Part shown: one piece after another, positions 49,973 to 58,804 of the stretch
How the letters are laid out: every line of letters begins with the position of its first letter
Position numbering within the stretch: position 1 is the first letter of the stretch
From: DASVDE01 sp963740065
Lineage (GTDB): Bacteria; Actinomycetota; Thermoleophilia; Solirubrobacterales; 70-9
Assembly (NCBI GenBank): GCA_963740065.1
Contig: CAVUCS010000004.1
Coordinates: 372,001-436,000 of the forward strand
DNA length: 64,000 bases
Direction: 5' to 3'
Program-made: the position numbers and the translations under genes
Notes under the pieces: model-generated
The model's input: the letters and a program-made list of their open reading frames with translations, nothing else
Databases searched by the model: none
What the model was told of the DNA's origin: nothing

Positions 49973-51388
49973 TTAGAGGTTCTGAATCTCAGCGGCGATA
50001 TCCGCCGCCGCCTGCTTGGCGTCGGCGAAGAGCATCGAGGTGTTCGGCTCGTAGAAGAGGTCGTTGTCGATACCGGCGAAGCCGGGGCTGAGGGAGCGCT
50101 TGATCACGATCACCTGCTGGGCCTCGTCGACCTCGATGATCGGCATCCCGGCGATCGGGCTGTCGGGGTCGTTTTTGGCCGCCGGGTTGGTGACGTCGTT
50201 GGCCCCGACGACGACCGCGACGTCGGTGCGCGGCATCTCGGGGTTGATCTCCTCCATCTCCTTCAGCTGCTCGTAGGGCACGTCGGCTTCAGCGAGGAGG
50301 ACGTTCATGTGGCCTGGCATGCGGCCGGCGACCGGGTGGATCGCGTAGTTGACGGTGACGCCGCGCTTCTCCAGCTCGTCGCCGACCTCTTTGATCGCGT
50401 GCTGAGCCTGGGCGACGGCGAGGCCGTAACCGGGCACGATCACGACCGAGTCGGCGTAGGCGAGCTTGATCGCCGCGTCCTGGGCGCCAATCGAGACGTG
50501 AGGGCGCTCTTCGGTGCTGCCTCCCCCACCCCCGGATGGCGCGCCGCCGAAGCCGGCGAAGAGGACATTGGCGACGGAGCGATTCATCGCGGTCGCCATC
50601 TCCATCGTCAGGATCGTTCCCGAGGAGCCGACCAAGGTGCCGGCGACGATCAACGCCACGTTGTCCAGCGCGAAGCCGGCGGCAGCCGCGGAGAGGCCGG
50701 TGAAGGCGTTGAGCAGCGAGATTACGACCGGCATGTCGGCGCCGCCGATCGGCAACACGACGAGGTTGCCGAGCAGCCCGGCGGCGATCAGGGTCGCGAT
50801 GAAGATCGCCTGCGACGGATCGTCGTTGTTGACCGCGATGTTGACGCAAGCAGCGACGATGCCGAGCAGCAGCACAGCGTTGATCACCTGCTGGCCCGGA
50901 ACGGCAAGCGGCCGGGTCGGGATCAGGTCCTGGAGCTTGGCGAAGGCGATGTTCGAGCCCCAGAAGGAGACCGAGCCGACGACGGCGGCGAAGAGGACGG
51001 GAATCAGCGTGTCGAGCGGAATCGTCTCCCCCAAAGAGATGCCGTGGCGAATCTCCGACCAGGCGATCAGCGCCACCGCGCCACCGCCGACGCCGTTGTA
51101 GAGGGCGACCATCTGCGGCATCTCGGTCATTTGCACGCGGACCGAGGCGATCACGCCGACGGCGGTGCCGACCCCGAGGCCGAGCGCGATCAGGCCCCAG
51201 TTGCCAATCCCGTCGAGCAGCAACGTGGTGACCACGGCGACCGCCATGCCGACCGCGGCGACCAGGTTGCCCTGCTTGGCGGTGGTCGGGTGGGTGCCGC
51301 GTTTGACGCCAATGATGAAGAGTGAGAAGGCGACGATGTAGAGCGCCGTGGCGCCGTCGCCGCCCGGCTGCAGAACGGCCTCGAGCAT
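49973..51388 (-). CDS. pntB: Proton-translocating NAD(P) transhydrogenase, beta subunit
   Basis: 471 residues: about nine membrane helices (1-270), a Gly-rich hinge (GGAPSGGGGGST) and the C-terminal NADP-binding domain with VVIVPGYGLAVAQAQHA, PVAGRMPGHMNVLLAEADVPY and VVVGANDVTNPAAK. Together with the two alpha pieces it moves hydride between NADH and NADP coupled to proton flow. Its ATG overlaps the pntA2 stop by one base. Confidence 0.95.
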   Translation of the reverse strand: MLEAVLQPGGDGATALYIVAFSLFIIGVKRGTHPTTAKQGNLVAAVGMAVAVVTTLLLDGIGNWGLIALGLGVGTAVGVIASVRVQMTEMPQMVALYNGVGGGAVALIAWSEIRHGISLGETIPLDTLIPVLFAAVVGSVSFWGSNIAFAKLQDLIPTRPLAVPGQQVINAVLLLGIVAACVNIAVNNDDPSQAIFIATLIAAGLLGNLVVLPIGGADMPVVISLLNAFTGLSAAAAGFALDNVALIVAGTLVGSSGTILTMEMATAMNRSVANVLFAGFGGAPSGGGGGSTEERPHVSIGAQDAAIKLAYADSVVIVPGYGLAVAQAQHAIKEVGDELEKRGVTVNYAIHPVAGRMPGHMNVLLAEADVPYEQLKEMEEINPEMPRTDVAVVVGANDVTNPAAKNDPDSPIAGMPIIEVDEAQQVIVIKRSLSPGFAGIDNDLFYEPNTSMLFADAKQAAADIAAEIQNL

Positions 51389-51702
51389 CAGGAGCCGCCC
51401 TTCCCGTCAGCCTCGGCCTTCGGCTTCGGCTTTTTGGAGAACATGCCGAGCATCCGGTCTGTGACCATGAAGCCGCCGACGATGTTGATCGCGCCGAAGG
51501 CAATCGCGATCGTGCCGATCGTGTACTCGAGCCCGTCGTTGGCGTAGCCGACGACGATCAGGCCGCCGAGCATGACGATGCCGTGAATCGCGTTGGTCTG
51601 CGACATCAGCGGCGTGTGCAGCGTGGTCGGGACCTTGGAGATCACCTCGAAGCCGACGAAGGCGGCGAGGACGAAAATCGTGATCTCAGTCATCAGGCTC
51701 AT
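51388..51702 (-). CDS. NAD(P) transhydrogenase, alpha subunit part 2 (membrane)
   Basis: 104 residues with three membrane helices: EITIFVLAAFVGFEVIS, the middle segment HGIVMLGGLIVVGYAN and IAFGAINIVGGFMVTDRML. This is the split alpha membrane piece seen in three-gene transhydrogenases (often pntAB). Ends in a Lys-rich tail (KKPKPKAEADGKGG). Lies between pntA1 (70 bp upstream) and pntB (1-nt overlap). Confidence 0.93.
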   Translation of the reverse strand: MSLMTEITIFVLAAFVGFEVISKVPTTLHTPLMSQTNAIHGIVMLGGLIVVGYANDGLEYTIGTIAIAFGAINIVGGFMVTDRMLGMFSKKPKPKAEADGKGGS

Positions 51703-51718
51703 CGAACACCGCGTTCCC

Positions 51719-51770
51719 GCACAAATCGACCCGGATTCGAATACCCGGAAGTCACCGTGCCGATTTGTGC
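51719..51770 (-). promoter_or_regulatory. Intercistronic stem-loop between pntA1 and pntA2
   Basis: GCACAAATCG (51719-51728) pairs perfectly with CGATTTGTGC (51761-51770) across a 32-base loop that itself includes TTCGAA and CCGG pairs. Such structures between operon genes often set relative mRNA stability, for example making more of the small membrane subunits. Confidence 0.5.
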
Positions 51771-51772
51771 TC

Positions 51773-52891
51773 TCACTTGGCCGCCCTCTCGTTTTTGATC
51801 TCGCCGCCTTGCGTGATGCAGGCGGCGGCGACGATGTCGTCTTCGAAGTCGACGTTGACGGCGCCCTCCTCGCTGATCAGCAGGCCGAGCAGGTTCTCCA
51901 GGTTCTTGGCGTAGAGCTGGGAGGCCGGCGCGGGCATCTCGCTGGCGAGGTTGCGCGGGCCGATCACCTTGACGCCGCCCTCGACCACCGTCTCCCCCGC
52001 CTGCGTCAGCTCGCAGTTGCCGCCGGTCTCCGCGGCGAGGTCGACGATCACCGAGCCGGGCTCCATGCCGCGCACCGCGTCGGCGGTGATCAGCAGCGGC
52101 GCCGCGCGGCCGGGAATAGCGGCGGTGGTGATGATGATGTCCTGCTTGGCGGCGTTCTCGCCGAGCGCATCGCGAACCTGGGCGTTCTCCTCGTCGGTGA
52201 GGGGTCGCGCGTAGCCGCCCTCTCCCTCCGCGTCGGGGATGAAGTCGAGCTCCAGAGGACGCCCGCCGAGCGAGGCAATCTGCTCCCAGGCGGCGCGGCG
52301 AATGTCGAAGCCGGTGACGATCGCACCGAGGCGCTTCGCGGTGGCGACCGCCTGCAGGCCGGCGACGCCGGCGCCGAGGACGAGGGCCTTGGCGGGCGGA
52401 ACCGTCCCCGCGGCCGTGGTCATCATCCCGAAGAAGCGGCCCGACTCGCGAGCGGCAATCAGGGTCGCGGCGTAGCCCGCGGCGGCGGCCTGTGAGGAGA
52501 GCGCGTCCATCGCCTGGGCGCGCGTCGTGCGCGGGATCGCCTCCATCGCGAAAGAGGTGACTCCGGAGGCGGCCAGGGCCTGGTTGGTCTCGGCCGCGGT
52601 CCAGGGCGCGAGGTGGCCGATCAGGATCTGACTGGAGCCGAGCTTGCCGATCTCCGTGGCGGTGGGGGCGGCGACGCGCAGAACCACGTCGGCGCCCCAC
52701 GTAACGTCAGGGTCTACGACCTCCGCTCCGGCTTCCTCGTACTGGGAGTCGGGGTGGCCGGCCGCGTCGCCGGCGCCGCGCTCGACCAGCACATCGACGT
52801 GCTCGTTGCGCTTCAGCGACTTGACGACATCGGGGACGAGCGCGACCCGGCGCTCCCCCTCAGCGGTCTCTTTCGGGACTCCGACCTTCAT
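51773..52891 (-). CDS. NAD(P) transhydrogenase, alpha subunit part 1 (NAD-binding)
   Basis: 372 residues. AlaDH/PNT N-domain (MKVGVPKETAEGERRVALVP, GHPDSQYEEAGAEV) and NAD domain with LVLGAGVAGLQAVATAKRLG and VTGFDIRRAAWEQIASLG. QDIIITTAAIPGRAAPLLI and VIVDLAAETGGNCELT are typical of PntA. It is a soluble partner that binds the PntA2/PntB membrane part. ATG 52891 begins the three-gene operon. Confidence 0.95.
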   Translation of the reverse strand: MKVGVPKETAEGERRVALVPDVVKSLKRNEHVDVLVERGAGDAAGHPDSQYEEAGAEVVDPDVTWGADVVLRVAAPTATEIGKLGSSQILIGHLAPWTAAETNQALAASGVTSFAMEAIPRTTRAQAMDALSSQAAAAGYAATLIAARESGRFFGMMTTAAGTVPPAKALVLGAGVAGLQAVATAKRLGAIVTGFDIRRAAWEQIASLGGRPLELDFIPDAEGEGGYARPLTDEENAQVRDALGENAAKQDIIITTAAIPGRAAPLLITADAVRGMEPGSVIVDLAAETGGNCELTQAGETVVEGGVKVIGPRNLASEMPAPASQLYAKNLENLLGLLISEEGAVNVDFEDDIVAAACITQGGEIKNERAAK

Positions 52892-52916
52892 GCGGCGCGG
52901 AAGACTAACGATCCAG

Positions 52917-53984
52917 CTAAGCGGGGGCTTGCACGCCCGCGATGTCGGCCAGGCGCTCGATCGTGTGGAGCTGCTCTGCCTTGTCGACGTGGACCGGGGA
53001 GACGATCAGCCGATCGATGCCGGCGGCGCGGAAACGCTCGATCCGCTCCGCCACTTCGGCCTCGGTCCCAACCAGCGAAGTCGCCTCGACGATCTCATCG
53101 GGCATTGCCTCGAAGGCGCCGCCACGATCGCCGTCCTGGAAGCGACGCTGCACCTCATCGGCGACATCGCCGAAGCCAAAGCGGTGCGCCAGATCGACGT
53201 AGAAGTTGGTCTTGCGACTGCCCATGCCACCGAAATAGAGAACGAGGCCGGCCTTGACCACGCTCTTCGCCGCCTCCTGGTCACCGTCGATCGCAACCTG
53301 CAGCGACGGGGATACCTCGAGGTCGGAACGCTGCCGCCCTCCCTTGGCGAAGCCCGCCTCCAAGTGCTCGCCCCAGGTCGCCTCGAAAGCGTCGACGCTG
53401 AAGAAGATCGGGATCCAGCCGTCGCAGATCTCCGCCGCCATCTCCACCGATTTGCGCCCGATCGCGCCGACGAAGACGGGGATGCGGTTGCGCTCGGGGT
53501 GGAAGTTGAGCTTCAACGCCTTGCCCTCCCCATCGGGGAGCGGCAGTTGGTAGTGCTCGCCCTGATGGTCGACCGGACCCTCACGGGCGATGATCTCCCG
53601 CACCACCTCGATGTACTCGCGGGTGCGGCCCCAGGGCTTTGCGTAAGGGACGCCGTACCAGCCTTCGGAGACCTGGGGGCCGGAGGGGCCGAAGCCGAAG
53701 ATGAAGCGCCCGCCGGAGAGTTTGTCGATCGTCGCGCCGGCCATCGCAGCGGCGGCGGGCGGGCGGGCGGGAACCTGCATGATCGCGGCGCCGAGCTTGA
53801 TCGTGGACGTCTGCGGCGCCAACCAGGCCAGCACGCTGACGACGTCGGAGCCGTAGGACTCAGCCACCCAGACCGACTCGAAGCCGGCCCGTTCGGCGGC
53901 TTGGACGACCTCGACCGCATCGTCGCCGGCGGGGCCAATGCCCCAGTAGCCAAGGTTGATGCCCAGCTTCAGATCGCCCCCCAT
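52917..53984 (-). CDS. LLM-class F420-dependent oxidoreductase (second)
   Basis: 355 residues from ATG 53984. DLKLGINLGYWGIGPAGDDAVE, RAGFESVWVAESYGSD, IKLGAAIMQVPARPPAAAAMA, and FGFGPSGPQVSEGWYG with PIFVGAIGRKSVEMAAEICDGW are the F420-binding TIM-barrel features. It is of the longer MSMEG-like type, distinct from the 44559 gene. Downstream of pntA1 region but transcribed the same way, 26 nt apart, so NADPH/F420 redox grouping is possible (inference). Confidence 0.9.
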   Translation of the reverse strand: MGGDLKLGINLGYWGIGPAGDDAVEVVQAAERAGFESVWVAESYGSDVVSVLAWLAPQTSTIKLGAAIMQVPARPPAAAAMAGATIDKLSGGRFIFGFGPSGPQVSEGWYGVPYAKPWGRTREYIEVVREIIAREGPVDHQGEHYQLPLPDGEGKALKLNFHPERNRIPVFVGAIGRKSVEMAAEICDGWIPIFFSVDAFEATWGEHLEAGFAKGGRQRSDLEVSPSLQVAIDGDQEAAKSVVKAGLVLYFGGMGSRKTNFYVDLAHRFGFGDVADEVQRRFQDGDRGGAFEAMPDEIVEATSLVGTEAEVAERIERFRAAGIDRLIVSPVHVDKAEQLHTIERLADIAGVQAPA

Positions 53985-53998
53985 TGCGCGGAAACCTA

Positions 53999-54424
53999 CT
54001 ACTGGACCACTTTGTCGGCGTCGGGACCGCCGATCAGGGTGTCGTGCCCGGGGCCACCGCGCAACCCGTCGCGGCCGGGGCCTCCGAAGATCTTGTCGTT
54101 GCCCTTCCCGCCCGCCATGCGGTCATCGCCGTCGCCACCGCAGATCGTGTCGTTTCCTCTGCGGCCGATCAGCGTGTCGGAGCCACCAAGGCCGACGATC
54201 ACATCGGCCCGGTCGCGCCCGACGAGTCTGTCCGCCTTTTCCGTACCGACGATCGTCGCTCTCTTGCCGAGGCACTTGGGGACCGGCGTCGGGGCGGGCG
54301 CGTCTTCGCCGAAGACGGTCGGGGCGATAAGGGCAACCGGCAGCACCGCAATGGCTACGGTTGAAACCAAGCGAGCGACGGTTCTGATGCCACGGCGCTT
54401 AGTCCAATCTCCCGGTTCCTTCAC
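53999..54424 (-). CDS. Secreted RTX (hemolysin-type calcium-binding) repeat protein
   Basis: 141 residues from GTG 54424 (MKEPGDWTKRRGIRTVARLV); a longer upstream start is possible but is less plausible. Signal peptide about 15-38, then from about residue 50 five or so RTX nonapeptides: KADRLVGRDRADVIVGLGGSD, GNDTICGGDGDDRMAGGKGNDKIF, GGPGHDTLIGGPDAD. These form a calcium-binding beta-roll. Divergent from a CtpE-like, probably calcium-linked, P-type ATPase by 44 bp. Confidence 0.85.
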   Translation of the reverse strand: MKEPGDWTKRRGIRTVARLVSTVAIAVLPVALIAPTVFGEDAPAPTPVPKCLGKRATIVGTEKADRLVGRDRADVIVGLGGSDTLIGRRGNDTICGGDGDDRMAGGKGNDKIFGGPGRDGLRGGPGHDTLIGGPDADKVVQ

Positions 54425-54468
54425 CCGGCAAGCGTACCGCTGCCGGGCCACCCGGTAAACAATGCAGC

Positions 54469-56877
54469 GTGAGCGCGGTGGCAATCGATCAAGGTCTGAC
54501 TGGAGCGGAGGCGGCCGCGCGGCTGCGCAAGCTCAGCCCGCCGGCGGAGACATCGTCGCGCTCGGTGTCCAGCATCGTCGCCGGCAACGTCTTCACGTTG
54601 TTCAACGCGATCATCGGTGTCTTCTTCGTCCTGATCCTCTCCCTGGGCCTGTTCGCCGACGCCGTCTTCGGCCTGATCGCGATCATCAACTCCTACATCG
54701 GGATCCGCCAAGAGCTGAAGGCGAAGCGCACTCTGGACGAGCTGGCGGTGCTGGTCGCTCCCCACGCCAGAGTCCTGCGCGACGGCGTCGAGATCGGCCT
54801 GTTGGCGGAAGAACTGGTCCCCGGCGACATCGTTCGCGTGGCGCCCGGGGATCAGCTCGTCGCCGACGGCGAGGTTGTCTCCAGTCGCGGGATGACGCTG
54901 GACGAGTCGCTGCTCACCGGCGAGTCGGACGGGATTCGCAAGGGCGTCGGAGGGCGCGTCCTATCGGGCTCGTTCTGCCTCTCGGGGTCCGGCCAGTACG
55001 AGGTCGATGCGGTGCGCGAAGACAGCTACGCGGGACGGCTGGCCGGCGAGGCGAAAGCGTTTCGCCATCCCCCATCCCCACTCCAGGGCGAGGTCAATCA
55101 GGTGATCGTCGCCTGCACCTGGGCGATGTTGCCGCTTGCCGCGATCCTCCTGCTCACCTTCCAGGTACGCAACGTAGCCCTGATCGAGGCCGCGCAAACC
55201 GCGACCGCGGGGCTGGTGACGCTGATCCCGGAGGGTCTGGTTCTGCTGATGAGCGTCACCTTCGCGGTGGCGGCCGTGCGGCTGGCCGGCAAAGACACGC
55301 TGGTGCAGCAGATGAGCGCGACCGAGAGCCTCGCCGCGGTCGACACGATCTGCGTCGACAAGACGGGAACGCTGACGGACGGGGAGCTGCGACTGTTTTC
55401 TGTGGAAATCGCCGACGGGGCCGATCCCACGGCGGCCACAGCGGCGCTGGCTCGCTTCGCGGCAAGCGCCGGGGATCGCAACCGCACGCTGGAAACGATC
55501 GCCGAGCACTACCCCGGAAGAGCCGGGCGAGTCAGCGCCGAGGTGCCCTTCTCCTCCGAGTGGAAGTGGAGCGGCTTGACCACCGGGGGCACCTCCTACG
55601 TGCTGGGCGCCCCGGATGTGCTGGCGCGAGCCGGAGCGCTGTCGCTGCCGCCGGGGCTGGCACACAGACTGGAGGAGGAGACCGCGGCGGGGCGACGTGT
55701 GGTCGCTTTCGGCGAGTCGGGCCAGGGGCTTCCCGCCAACCCATCCGAAGAGACGCCACCACCGCTCATCCCGTTGGCCCTGATCGTCTTGGAGGAGACC
55801 CTACGACCCGATGCCGCGGAAACGATCGCTTTCATGCGCGAAGAAAACGTCGACCTGAAGCTGATCTCCGGCGATGCCAGGGCGACCGTCACCGCTGTCG
55901 CCTACGGGGTCGGCGTGCCTCGCGATGCCGGGGTGATCGAGGGCCCGGACCTGCCCGACGACCCGAAGGGCCTGGCCGAAGCGGCGCAACGCAACACGAT
56001 CTTCTGCCGGATCGCCCCCGAGCAAAAGAAGGCGCTGGTGGGAGCGCTGCGGGCATCGGGGCGCTACACGGCGATGATCGGTGACGGCGTCAACGACGTA
56101 CCGGCGCTGAAGCAAGCCCGACTCGCGGTGGCGATGGGCTCGGGAGCGCAGGTGACGAAGGGGGTCGCCGACGTGGTCCTGCTCAAAGACGAGTTCGCGC
56201 GGCTGCCGCAGGCGGTCGGCGAGGGACGGCGGATCGCCCGCAACGTCCACCGCCTCGGGCGGCTCTACCTGACCAAGTCCGTCTACGCCGCGGCGTTGAT
56301 CCTGCTCGTCGCGATGCCGGGGTTCGCTTTCCCCTTCCTGCCTCGGCACCTGACTCTGGCCGTGTTCCTGACGATCGGGATCCCTTCATTCGTGCTGGCC
56401 CTGGCGCCCTCCGATGGGCCGCTCTATCGCGGGCGCCTGCTGCGCGCGCTGGCGGCCTTCGCGGTGCCGGCCGGACTGGCCACGGCGCTCGGCTCGATCC
56501 TCTCCTTCTTCCTCGTCGACACGGTCTTCGGCGGCTCGCTGGATGCCGGGCGCACCGCGGCGACGACGACGTTGATCGTCCTCGGGCTCTCCTTCGTGCT
56601 GCTGTTGGAGCGCGGCCCAGGCCGCGAGCACATCGCGATCCAGAGCTACATGCTCGGCATGGTCGTCGGGCTTGGCGGCTTGTTCGCGGGAATTCTTGCG
56701 ATCGGGCCGCTGCGCAACTTCTTCGAGATGGAGATCCTCTCCGCCGCACAGTGGTTCCTCGCCCTGCTCTCCGCCGCGATCGGGCTGACCATCGCCAGCC
56801 TGCTCTGGCGCCTGCCGCAGATAGAGGCGCTGGAGGCCCCAGTTACGGAGCCTGAGGCGCCAGCACAAACTGGCTGA
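54469..56877 (+). CDS. Cation P-type ATPase, CtpE-like
   Basis: 802 residues from GTG 54469. A-domain TGES (LLTGESDGI), membrane PEGL motif (LVTLIPEGLVLLMSVTFAVA), phosphorylation DKTGTLTDGE, hinge GDGVNDVPALKQ. About ten membrane helices; no N-terminal metal-binding Cys, so not a heavy-metal pump. The PEGL instead of CPx and the domain order fit mycobacterial CtpE, which imports calcium and affects the envelope. The C-terminal region overlaps the convergent thioesterase by 35 nt. The RTX neighbour makes calcium a reasonable guess; Mg, K or other cations are alternatives. Confidence 0.9.
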   Translation: MSAVAIDQGLTGAEAAARLRKLSPPAETSSRSVSSIVAGNVFTLFNAIIGVFFVLILSLGLFADAVFGLIAIINSYIGIRQELKAKRTLDELAVLVAPHARVLRDGVEIGLLAEELVPGDIVRVAPGDQLVADGEVVSSRGMTLDESLLTGESDGIRKGVGGRVLSGSFCLSGSGQYEVDAVREDSYAGRLAGEAKAFRHPPSPLQGEVNQVIVACTWAMLPLAAILLLTFQVRNVALIEAAQTATAGLVTLIPEGLVLLMSVTFAVAAVRLAGKDTLVQQMSATESLAAVDTICVDKTGTLTDGELRLFSVEIADGADPTAATAALARFAASAGDRNRTLETIAEHYPGRAGRVSAEVPFSSEWKWSGLTTGGTSYVLGAPDVLARAGALSLPPGLAHRLEEETAAGRRVVAFGESGQGLPANPSEETPPPLIPLALIVLEETLRPDAAETIAFMREENVDLKLISGDARATVTAVAYGVGVPRDAGVIEGPDLPDDPKGLAEAAQRNTIFCRIAPEQKKALVGALRASGRYTAMIGDGVNDVPALKQARLAVAMGSGAQVTKGVADVVLLKDEFARLPQAVGEGRRIARNVHRLGRLYLTKSVYAAALILLVAMPGFAFPFLPRHLTLAVFLTIGIPSFVLALAPSDGPLYRGRLLRALAAFAVPAGLATALGSILSFFLVDTVFGGSLDAGRTAATTTLIVLGLSFVLLLERGPGREHIAIQSYMLGMVVGLGGLFAGILAIGPLRNFFEMEILSAAQWFLALLSAAIGLTIASLLWRLPQIEALEAPVTEPEAPAQTG

Positions 56878-57298
56878 CGATCAGGTTTGCCGCCAAGCGG
56901 GGCTCCTCGCCCTCCCGGCAGCGCTCCATCCTGACCTCGATCACAACAGTGCTCTTCCCGGTGTGGAGGGGCTCAGCGACGGCGACGATCTCGTCGCCCA
57001 TGAGGCCGGCCGCGAAGACGTTCAGCTTCAGCTCAATCGTGGTGAAGTTGTGCCCCGGCGGGATGTTTCGAAAGGTGGCCCAGGCGGCCACGGTGTCCCC
57101 CAAAGCCGTCCAGACGCCGCCGTGGACGAAGCCGCCGGGGTGCAGGTGGCGCTCGTCGACGACGATCCTCCCCCGCGAATGCGAATCCTCAATCTCCAGC
57201 GGCTCGATCCCGAGGTCGCCGGGGAAGCTCCCCGGCAGAAAGTTCCGAACGGACTCGGGGGTTATCAGCGAGCTGGGATGCGGCGGCGCGTCGCTCAT
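56843..57298 (-). CDS. PaaI-type hotdog thioesterase (second)
   Basis: 151 residues from ATG 57298 (MSDAPPHPSSLITPESVRNFL). Hotdog core with HPGGFVHGGVWTALGDTVAAWAT, GHNFTTIELKLNVFAAGLMGD and KSTVVIEVRMER. Hydrolyses acyl- or aryl-CoA. Its ATGA overlaps the stop of the flavin monooxygenase gene, implying coupled translation. It may clear CoA esters formed downstream of that enzyme (inference). Confidence 0.88.
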   Translation of the reverse strand: MSDAPPHPSSLITPESVRNFLPGSFPGDLGIEPLEIEDSHSRGRIVVDERHLHPGGFVHGGVWTALGDTVAAWATFRNIPPGHNFTTIELKLNVFAAGLMGDEIVAVAEPLHTGKSTVVIEVRMERCREGEEPRLAANLIVSQFVLAPQAP

Positions 57299-58746
57299 GC
57301 GTCCAAAGCGTATGCGCCCGGGACGAGGCGCTCGGTGCGGCGCCGGTAGGCGCTCCACGTCCACGGCCAGTTGCTCGGGTCGTTGCCGTTCTCGTCGACG
57401 TACCAGTTGCTGCAGCCGCTGTGCCAAACGGTCTTCGCCAATGCGCCGCGCAGTTCACGGTCGAATGCCTCGGCGGCTTCGCGTCGAACTTCAACCCGCC
57501 CGGCGCCCTGCGTCTCCATCTCACGCAGGGCAGCAAGCAGGTGCCCGATCCCGCACTCCAGTGTGTTGACCACCGAGCCCGTGCCGCCGTTCGTATTCGG
57601 CCCGTAGAGCAGGAACATGTTGGGGAACGTCGGCACGGTCAGGCCCAGATAAGCGCGGGGCAGATCGCTCCACTCATCGGCCAAGGTGCGTCCGCCGCGG
57701 CCGGCGATCTCCATCGGGGCGACGAAGTCATGGCTGGCGAAGCCCGTGGCGAGAACGATGACGTCGGCCGGTCGCTCGACGCCGCGCGCGTCGCGAATAC
57801 CGCCCGACGTGACCGCATCAATCCGCTCGGCGACCAAGTCGACGTTGGCCTCCGCGAGCGTCGGATACCACTCGTCGGTGAGCATGATCCGCTTGCAGCC
57901 GACCTCGTCTCTCGGTGTCACCTTGCGGCGCAACTCGGGGTCGGAGATCGCCGAGTTGAGCTGGCGCTTGGCGATCGCGCGCAGCACCGGCAGCAGCCAG
58001 CGCCGACTGGTCATCGCTGCCGCGCCAAACTCCTGGAAGGCGTAGATCGAAGCGCGGTCGAGTCGGCGCAGGGCGGGAAAGCGCCTAAAGAGGGAGCGCG
58101 CCCGAGACGTGTACTCGAAATCTCCCTTCGGAAAGGTCCAACCGGGAGAGCGCTGGTAGACGTCGAGCTGGGCGACTTCCGGTTGAATCGCGGGCACCAC
58201 CTGGATCGCGCTGCACCCGGTGCCGACCACCGCTACGCGCTTCCCGGCCAGGTCGACATCGTGGTGCCATTCGGCAGTGTGGAAAGCGGGGCCGGAGAAG
58301 TCCTCAAGCCCGGCGATCGGTGGAATCTTCGGGACCGAGAGCTGGCCGCAGGCCGCGACCAGGACATCGGCCTCGTGCGGGCCGCCACTCGTCTCCAAGT
58401 GCCAGCTCCCCCGTTGCTCATCCCAGCGGGCGCTCTTCACCTCGGTGCCGGTGCGGACCTTGTCGAGCACGCCGAAGCGGCGAGCGACTCCCTCGATGTA
58501 GGCGCGAATCTCGGGACCCGGCGAGAAGCGGCGCGACCAGCGGTTGGGGGCGAAGGAGAACTCGTAGAGATGGGAGGGGATGTCGCAGGCGGCGCCGGGG
58601 TAGGTGTTGTGCTGCCAGACCCCGCCGACGCGCTCGCCCTTCTCGAAGACGGTGAGGTCCTCATAGCCTTCGCGGGCGAGCATCGCCGCGGCGCCGACTC
58701 CGCCGAAGCCCCCTCCGACGATTGCGACCGATCGCTTCTTACTCAA
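57295..58746 (-). CDS. FAD-dependent monooxygenase, Baeyer-Villiger / FMO type
   Basis: 483 residues. Two Rossmann motifs: VAIVGGGFGGVGAAAML at the N-terminus and VAVVGTGCSAIQVVPAIQ near 175. Between them lies FSGPAFHTAEWHHD, which fits the Baeyer-Villiger fingerprint FxGxxxHxxxW. FEKGERVGGVWQHNTYPGAACDIPSHLYEFSF is typical of these flavoproteins. Uses NADPH and O2 to oxygenate ketones or similar compounds. Followed by a coupled thioesterase; the thiolase gene upstream suggests a degradation pathway (inference). Confidence 0.92.
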   Translation of the reverse strand: MSKKRSVAIVGGGFGGVGAAAMLAREGYEDLTVFEKGERVGGVWQHNTYPGAACDIPSHLYEFSFAPNRWSRRFSPGPEIRAYIEGVARRFGVLDKVRTGTEVKSARWDEQRGSWHLETSGGPHEADVLVAACGQLSVPKIPPIAGLEDFSGPAFHTAEWHHDVDLAGKRVAVVGTGCSAIQVVPAIQPEVAQLDVYQRSPGWTFPKGDFEYTSRARSLFRRFPALRRLDRASIYAFQEFGAAAMTSRRWLLPVLRAIAKRQLNSAISDPELRRKVTPRDEVGCKRIMLTDEWYPTLAEANVDLVAERIDAVTSGGIRDARGVERPADVIVLATGFASHDFVAPMEIAGRGGRTLADEWSDLPRAYLGLTVPTFPNMFLLYGPNTNGGTGSVVNTLECGIGHLLAALREMETQGAGRVEVRREAAEAFDRELRGALAKTVWHSGCSNWYVDENGNDPSNWPWTWSAYRRRTERLVPGAYALDA

Positions 58747-58804
58747 GGGCGAACCCTTCCAGGTCGGTTCGCCCGCTCCACGCAGGCCGTGATCTCAGCG
58801 GGCC

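Noticed and set aside
51719..51770. GGATTCGAATACCC as a tRNA T-arm
   Set aside because: No acceptor or anticodon arms can be formed around it and the flanking stem belongs to an inverted repeat.
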